Below are positions 58,408 through 64,000 of a DNA stretch of 64,000 nucleotides, piece by piece. The position numbers were made by a program, and so were the translations under genes. Every line of letters starts with the position of its first letter. Positions within the stretch are counted from its first letter, which is position 1. The DNA comes from Psococerastis gibbosa (lineage: Eukaryota > Arthropoda > Insecta > Psocodea > Psocidae): assembly GCA_963971405.1 (NCBI GenBank), contig OZ020489.1, positions 20,176,290-20,240,289 on the forward strand. Direction: 5' to 3'. The notes below the pieces were generated by a model, which had not been told where the DNA came from, did no database searches, and saw only the letters and a list, made by a program, of their open reading frames with translations.

Positions 58408-59248
58408 CATACGCCACCACAGCACCAGAGTGCCCACCAGCCGTCACAAGCAACAGGCTGGCAACAGCCACCGCCGCCACATATGCCGCAGCAACCGCCG
58501 ACCTGGCAACACCAGCAACCCTTTCATGGCAGCTCTTACGACCCGTTCCGGCATTCGACAGACATGAGTGGCTACAGGAAGCCCCTGGTTAAATTTCTGG
58601 GCGTCTGTCAGCCCCGAGACATCTGTATCTCTGGGAGGAAGAATTTGTACGAGACTTTGAGAGGCAAGCAAATCAGGACTTCCCATGGATTTAATCTATC
58701 CCGGTTTGCTAGATCGATCTTCTCTCTCGGACGACAAAAACATGGTTTGAAGTGCACTTACCGGATCTGCAAAGTTGGAATTCCAGGAGGCGTTTACCGT
58801 CGTCCGGGGTGACGCAGCGCTACAACAGGAAGATGACACCGGGGCAGAGATCAGTAGAATTCTTGGCCAATATTCGGAATTGATGAGGTCAACCATGTGC
58901 GCAACAACCTGTTGCCTCTCTACAGAGAAAAGATGATTTTCGCGGACGTCTACATCTTCTGGCAACTAGAGGCAGCCTGTGCAGAAATAGAAGCAACAAT
59001 TAATATTTGGCAGACAAAAATACCGTATGTAAGTATGGCCGATGCGTACACCAACAAGGCAGCAGCGGTGAATCTTTGTTACAATTGCGATTCGCTACAC
59101 ATTATTTTAAAGATTGTGGGGCCGCCCGATGACATGGACGCTCCACATCCCGAATTAGCGGATAATATTAAGGATTACTTTTCCGGCGCCAGAGCAGATC
59201 GAGCTGGCATGTGTAGGGCTGGCTGAGTGACCTTTCTTACGTGTCAAA

Positions 59249-59431
59249 ATGGGGGAAACGTTATTTCCGACGCTGGCAGACACGGGCGCTAATTCTGCCC
59301 TAATAGCAGCCCCTTACTGGGACATGTTGGTTACGAGGGGCTTCCGGGTGACGCCTACGTCTGGTCGAGTAAAGTTAGCCGACTCTTCATTGCACGCAGA
59401 GCTCGTGGGAACCGCCTGGCAGCGAGTTTAA
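59249..59431 (+). pseudogene. Retropepsin fragment, B type (U6)
   Basis: Same 60-codon frame as at 50690-50872, with LADTGANSALIA. The two B-type proteases are nearly identical and set apart from all A-type copies. Confidence 0.8.
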
Positions 59432-59704
59432 GTTGGTTCCCGTATGATCAACCATCGGTTCAACCTTCTTAAGGGTCTGAGGCAACCGTGCCTTATAGGC
59501 ATTGATTTGTTGTTGAAATTAAAGGCCTCTATCGACGTTACCGGTTCATTATTGGTACTTAAACCCTTCCAGAAACAGTTGAACAAGACGGACGCGAGAG
59601 ACTAAATTAAAACAATGTCGACGCGGGGTCAAGGTAATGAAGAAAAGCCAGCAAAAACTATTCCGTTTCTCCGATCGAGAGCTGCCTTAACCGAGACGAA
59701 ACGT

Positions 59705-59880
59705 AGTTAGTTTAGCCAACGCCCGTCTGTGGCAGTTGGGCCATTAGACGCCGAGCCTCCCAGTAGCGCCTCGTTGTGTCGGCAGGAAGAAGTTTTAATC
59801 TGGAACAGGTCTCCAAGTGAGTGGCCACCATCCTTCCGGACGCGCACAGTGGACAGATGTCGGAGTCAGCAATTCCGACT
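59705..59880 (-). mobile_element. 3' tip of a non-LTR retrotransposon inserted in U6
   Basis: It is flanked by a perfect 14-bp target duplication CCGAGACGAAACGT (59691-59704 and 59881-59894) and absent from U2 at the same place. On the minus strand it encodes a terminal knuckle CPLCASGRMVATHLETC and a stop. The long duplication and 3'-only content are typical of 5'-truncated non-LTR insertion. Confidence 0.85.
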
Positions 59881-59989
59881 CCGAGACGAAACGTGTGGAT
59901 TCGAATACAAATAATATAAAAGTTGTATCAAGGAAGCCATCAGGAAGTCACGGCCCATCTCCTCATCAAACCATTGTGGAAAAATAAAA

Positions 59990-61995
59990 AAAGACATCCA
60001 AGAAAGAAGGGAAATGTGATACGACGGACTCCATATCCCCCAAAGAATCCATGACACAGGAGGAAGTGCACAAACCGTGTGAAGTTGAGCATTAAGCCAC
60101 AAAGGAAAGAGAAAACCTTTTCTAGACGACTTAAGAGAAAAATGCAGAAATGCAGAAGCAAGCAAGCAAAGACGATTGGCTTAAACAACCAGACCCGAGA
60201 TGGAGCCACACAAACCTCACAAATAATTGCACCAAGCAAGATATTTGTCGAAGCTGGAATCCAAAGAGACCACCGGAACAATGAGGCAGCCAAGCAAACT
60301 GTGCCATTCAGCAGCAGCCGCCACAGACCACCCCAAACTGAGCCACGCAACAGCAGTAGCAACCACGGCACACAAACTAAGCCACCCGGACAGCTGGAGA
60401 CGGTGACGATACAAACTCACCAAATGGCAAGTAAGCATGAAACCCTTCTTTGCTGGAAAGAGGCCACTATCCCTAAAGCGTTCCCTAATAAATATCTTAT
60501 TAGCTTATCACCAGTAAAAAAGCCACACTTTAAACCTGTATCAAGTGATGACTGGAATAAGTACCTAGTAGCCACGAACAATTCCATGTAGGTAAGAAAA
60601 CCCTGGTGACCTCTACTTACTGCTTGCACGAAAAGGTCCATTTGACAATTTCATTTGCCAATAAAGGTAGAGAGGGCAAATATGACATCTCACGTGGGCT
60701 AGCACGCTGCTTTCCCCACACAAAAAAAGCGGCTGCAGCAGGATGACTTCAACAGACTACCAACCTTAAAACTAAACCAAGTGTCATGTAAGGCTATCTT
60801 AGGCCACAACAGGAAGCCAATAGTAATTGCTGACTTGACAAAGGACAAAATAGGCACATAATCGACGATATTAAAACCACTTTCAGAAGAAATAGCAAGC
60901 CTGGGCAAAGTCATAGAAATCGGGCTAGATGACTGTTCGGAAATGGATTCGGGTTGTGGAAAAACGACTTAGGTTATAAAAAACCATATCCCTGGGAAGG
61001 ATTTAAAATTTTAACAGCGACCAGAGAAGGAGTCAAGTCCGTGATACATGCTGTAACGAATGCGTACGGTATAAAGGGGGCCGTTCTCCAAAAAGACTAC
61101 AGGACTGTCGCATCAATCCTAATTAACGGCTCCGAAATAAAATATGATAGGGTCATAGTAGACAAGGGATGCCGGATCTTTATGAGTTTCTGCCATCAAA
61201 GCTGAGTGCAAAGAAATACTGGTACTCGGGCACTCCAACCCAATTCCTAACCTGAACAGGGAAAAAGTGTGCCCCTCTGGTTCAAAATTCCATAGGCCTG
61301 ATATATATGGGGCAAAATTACAGAGAAACTATCGACCACACATCGCTGCCCCGCTGACCTATGCTTTGCATTAAAAGATTTATACAAAAACATTCACACT
61401 ACAATCAAAGTAGTGACGTCACTTGAACAAATCCCGATTAGCCAAAACACGCCATTGCCAAACTATCCAAACAATATATACCTTACTTTCACTAAAATTG
61501 AAAAAAGGAGAGTTAATCAAGCAGGGAGTACAGGAATATGGAAATCAATGTTATACTGACCATGAACTGCAGGGTGGTTGCACAGACAACATAGCGATTG
61601 TAAGGCTAAATCGTGAGGAAAATCACATCTACCACAGCGTTCCACATGCTATTGCTGCCATTAGTAAGCACAAACAATCTTTGAAATACATAACAGCTGC
61701 TGCCGATGACTCTCTTTCAAGATTTATAGTGGCAACAACAAACAAAAACATCGATGAATGGAATCAGCTGTGGCTAATTACCTGTACGTCAAAACAAATT
61801 GTGACAGCTGAGGCCACTGCGTCAGAGAAAACAGACTCTGCACTTGACACCTGCTCAAGCCGTGGACCTAAACACTATAGTACTATACAGGCAATTAATA
61901 CTCCCGACATGAGAACGCAGGATGGATGGTTAGACGATTGTGACCTCCAACAGTATATAGAGGGAATAGAACGAAAACTAAACGACCAAACGAAG
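59990..61995 (+). pseudogene. Endogenous viral element: alphavirus-like SF1 helicase remnant, copy B2
   Basis: Motifs of a viral superfamily 1 RNA helicase appear in order: I DSGCGKTT (60946-60969), Ia ILTATREG (from about 61008), II VIVDKG (61152-61169), III VLGHSNPIP (61222-61248), IV THRCPAD (61338-61358), V HELQGGCTDNIAIVRL (61561-61608), VI PHAIAAISKHKQSLKY (61642-61689). Spacing and text fit helicases of the alphavirus-like group (virga/nege-like relatives are known as fossils in arthropod genomes). Such helicases unwind viral RNA during replication. This copy cannot work: motif II has Asp-Lys for Asp-Glu, motif III has His and Pro at its Asp and Gln positions, and a TAG follows motif I directly. 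The motifs lie in three frames. 60079-60945 is open in parts but unassigned. No polymerase follows; the sequence joins gag at 61996. Confidence 0.87.
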
Positions 61996-62220
61996 CATAC
62001 GCCACCACAGCACCAGAGTGCCCACCAGCCGTCAAACAACAGGCTGGCCACAGCCACCGCCGACCTGCCAACACCAGCAACCCTTTTATGGCCGCTCTTA
62101 CGACCCGTTCCGGCATTCGAAAGACATGAGTGGCTACAGGAAGACCCTGGTTCAATTTCTGGGCGTCTGTCGTTCCCGAGACATGTTTCTCTGGGAGGAA
62201 GAATTTGTACGAGACTTTGA
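61423..62220 (+). pseudogene. Chimeric open frame: helicase C-terminal half joined to gag
   Basis: This 265-codon frame covers motifs V and VI, an acidic link ending DLQQYIEGIERKLNDQTK, and then the Pro/Gln-rich gag text (HTPPQHQSAHQPS) without a break at 61995/61996. The equivalent frame in U2-U3 is 52068-52799 (243 codons). The ATG is not supported: the frame opens at a TTG. An open frame may simply reflect recent duplication rather than selection. Confidence 0.6.
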
Positions 62221-63858
62221 GAGGCAAGCAAATCAGGACTTCCGATGGATTTAATCTATCCTGGCTTGCTAAATCGATCTTCTCTCTCGGACGGCAAAAA
62301 CATGGTTTGAAGTGCACTTACCGGATCGGCAGAGTTGGAATTCCAGGAGGCGTTCACTGTCGTCCGGGGTGACGCAGCGCTACTACAGGAAGATGAAACC
62401 GGGGCAGAGATCAGTAGAATTCTTGGCCAATATTCGGAATTGATGAGGTCAACCTTGTGCGCAACAACCTGTTGCCTCTCTACAGAGAAAAGTTGATTTT
62501 CGCGGACGTTTACAGCTTCCGGCAACTAGAGGCAGCCTGTGTAGAAATAGAAGCAACAATTAATATTGGGCAGACAAAAATACCGTATGTATGTATGGCC
62601 GATGCGTACACCAACAAGGCAGCAGCGGTGAATCTTTGTTACAATTGCGATTAGCTACACATTATTTTAAAGATTGTGGGGCCGCCCGATGACATGGACC
62701 CTCCACATCCCGAATATGCGGATTATATTAAGGATTACTTTTCCAGCGCCAGAGCAGATCGAGCTGGCATGTGTAGGGCTGGCTGAGTGACCTTTCTTAC
62801 GTGTCAAAATAGGGGAAACGTTTTTTCCGACGCTGGTAGACACGGGCGCTAATTCTTCCCTAATAGCAGCCCCTTACTGGGACATTTTGGTTACGAGTGG
62901 CTTCCGGGTGACGCCTACGTCTGGTCGAGTAAAGTTAGCTGACTCTTCATTGCACGCAGAGCTCGTGGGAACCGCCTGGCAGCGAGTTTAACTTGGTTCC
63001 CGTATGGTCAACCATCGGTTCAACCTTCTTAAGGGCCTGAGGCAACAGTGCCTTATAGGCATTGATTTGTTGATGAAATTAAAGGCCTCCATCGACGTGG
63101 CAGGCTTATTATTGGTACTAAAACCCTAACAGTTAAACAGTTGAACAAGACGGCCGCGAGAAACTAAATTAAAACAATGTCAACGCGGGGTCCAGGCAAT
63201 GAAGAGAAGCCAGCAAATACTATGCCGTTTCTCCGATCGCGAGTTGCCTTAACCAAAATGAAACGTGTGGATCCGACTACAAATAATAAAAAAAATTTAT
63301 CAAGGAAGCCACCAGGAAGTCTCGGCCCATCTCCTCTTCAAACCATTGTGGAAAAAATAAAAAAAGATATGCAAGAAAGGAAAAGCAAGGCAACGTTTCC
63401 AGAAGTCTTCCTCCCCCTTCAAAGAATTTAAGGGTTGTACAGTCGCGGCGCAACTCTAGTGGTTCAATGGCTGTTTGACACTCCAAGGCTGTGATAGGGG
63501 TCGATTTGGCAGCCCCACTGATAGCTTTCAGCGCATTATTTCGGGCAATGTCCAGTTTTCGCATGTTAGCGACACTTGCTGTACAGAAGGCTTCGCAGCA
63601 GTATTAAATAAGGGGTCTTATGTATGATTTGTAGTTGGTGACTAGGACATCTTGCGTTGCACCCCAAGTGGTACCTGCTAATCTTTTCAACATGCATACT
63701 CTCTTACAGGCCTTTGTTGCTGCGCCATCGATATTTTTTGGTCCAAACGCATGCCGATGCCACCGCAGTGGAGTGCTCCACTGCAGCAGCCGACTGCCCA
63801 ACAGCCGCCTCGGGCGACAGTTACACAGCAGCCGCAGCAACAGTTTCCACAAGCTTGG
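61996..63858 (+). repeat. Array unit U7 (type A, 1863 bp)
   Basis: The gag start is the short B-type form, as in U3. Gag core frame 62457-62654 is cut by a TAG where other units read the serine codon after CYNCD. The second knuckle is deleted. Protease (about 62815-63130) is A type, and the 84-codon frame is 63177-63431. Confidence 0.85.
63416..63754 (-). pseudogene. Antisense non-LTR RT piece in U7
   Basis: 339 bp, same borders and stop as the other array copies. Confidence 0.8.
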
Positions 63859-64000
63859 CATACGCCACCACAGCACCAGAGTGCCCACCAGCCGTCACAA
63901 GCAACAGGCTGGCCACAGCCACCGCCGCCACATATGCCGCAGCAACCGCCGACCTGGCAACACCAGCAACCCTTTCATGGCAGCTCTTACGACCCGTTCC
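63859..64000 (+). repeat. Array unit U8, cut by window end
   Basis: Only the Pro/Gln-rich gag start is visible, in the long form of type A units. The array therefore continues beyond the window. Confidence 0.85.

Larger units (their letters stand above)
58408..61995 (+). repeat. Array unit U6 (type B, 3588 bp, most complete viral helicase remnant)
   Basis: Gag core is 58897-59226 and the B-type protease frame 59249-59431. The 'MSTRG' region starts at 59615 and is interrupted by a 176-bp non-LTR insertion (59705-59880). The helicase-bearing region then runs to 61995, where the sequence joins the gag of U7 in frame. Compared with U2 it keeps about 620 bp (60402-61019). Confidence 0.85.

Noticed and set aside
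61900-61990. DGWLDDCDLQQYIEG as a Ulp1-type protease start
   Set aside because: The resemblance covers only a few residues and no catalytic His, Asp or Cys follows before the junction with gag.
47994-64000. CRISPR-like array
   Set aside because: Units are 1.9 to 3.6 kb, contain coding remnants and have no short repeat-spacer pattern; the window is eukaryotic.
1-64000. Prokaryotic contamination or host operons
   Set aside because: Introns, SINEs, non-LTR and Ty3/gypsy elements and low coding density rule this out.

Overview
The window is animal nuclear DNA, most likely from an arthropod. It has spliced genes with GT/AG introns, AT-rich intergenic DNA full of transposon remains, and no operons or prokaryotic gene packing. 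The only host gene I can build is the arthropod clock repressor clockwork orange (cwo), a bHLH-Orange protein, on the + strand at 15651-27794. Its five coding exons join in phase (102+196+183+222+479 nt = 393 codons plus stop). The sequence does not let me choose between crustacean and insect.

Layout. 1-15650 is gene-poor: non-LTR fragments, hAT-type MITEs, a split tRNA-derived SINE, foldback repeats and copies of an unclassified dispersed repeat. 15651-28318 is cwo; its introns carry a 0.57-kb palindrome, nested MITEs, a second SINE and a repeat that flanks the bHLH exon on both sides. 29748-36861 is a non-autonomous hAT-type element with a perfect 8-bp target duplication, split by a 5.4-kb LOA/R1-like non-LTR retrotransposon with its own 8-bp duplication and poly(A). 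38234-42543 (minus strand) is a Ty3/gypsy element of CsRn1 type with intact pol and gag and a 3' LTR, but no 5' LTR. A second copy of the 29.7-kb hAT-type element follows and runs into a 200-N assembly gap. 44.1-47.6 kb holds more MITE and non-LTR pieces.

47.9-64.0 kb is a tandem array that runs off the window. The common A unit has a period of exactly 1891 bp in the central copies. It holds decayed gag and retropepsin sequence from an LTR retroelement plus an antisense piece of a non-LTR reverse transcriptase. Two B units (49849-52640 and 58408-61995) replace the antisense piece with a decayed superfamily 1 RNA helicase of the alphavirus-like positive-strand RNA virus group. The copy at 60946-61760 has recognisable motifs I, Ia, II, III, IV, V and VI in order, spread over several reading frames. 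I read this as an endogenous viral element captured next to a retroelement and then amplified by tandem duplication. It is the most notable content of the window.

Nothing in the array looks like a working gene. Working coding capacity is limited to cwo and possibly the gag and pol of the CsRn1-like element.
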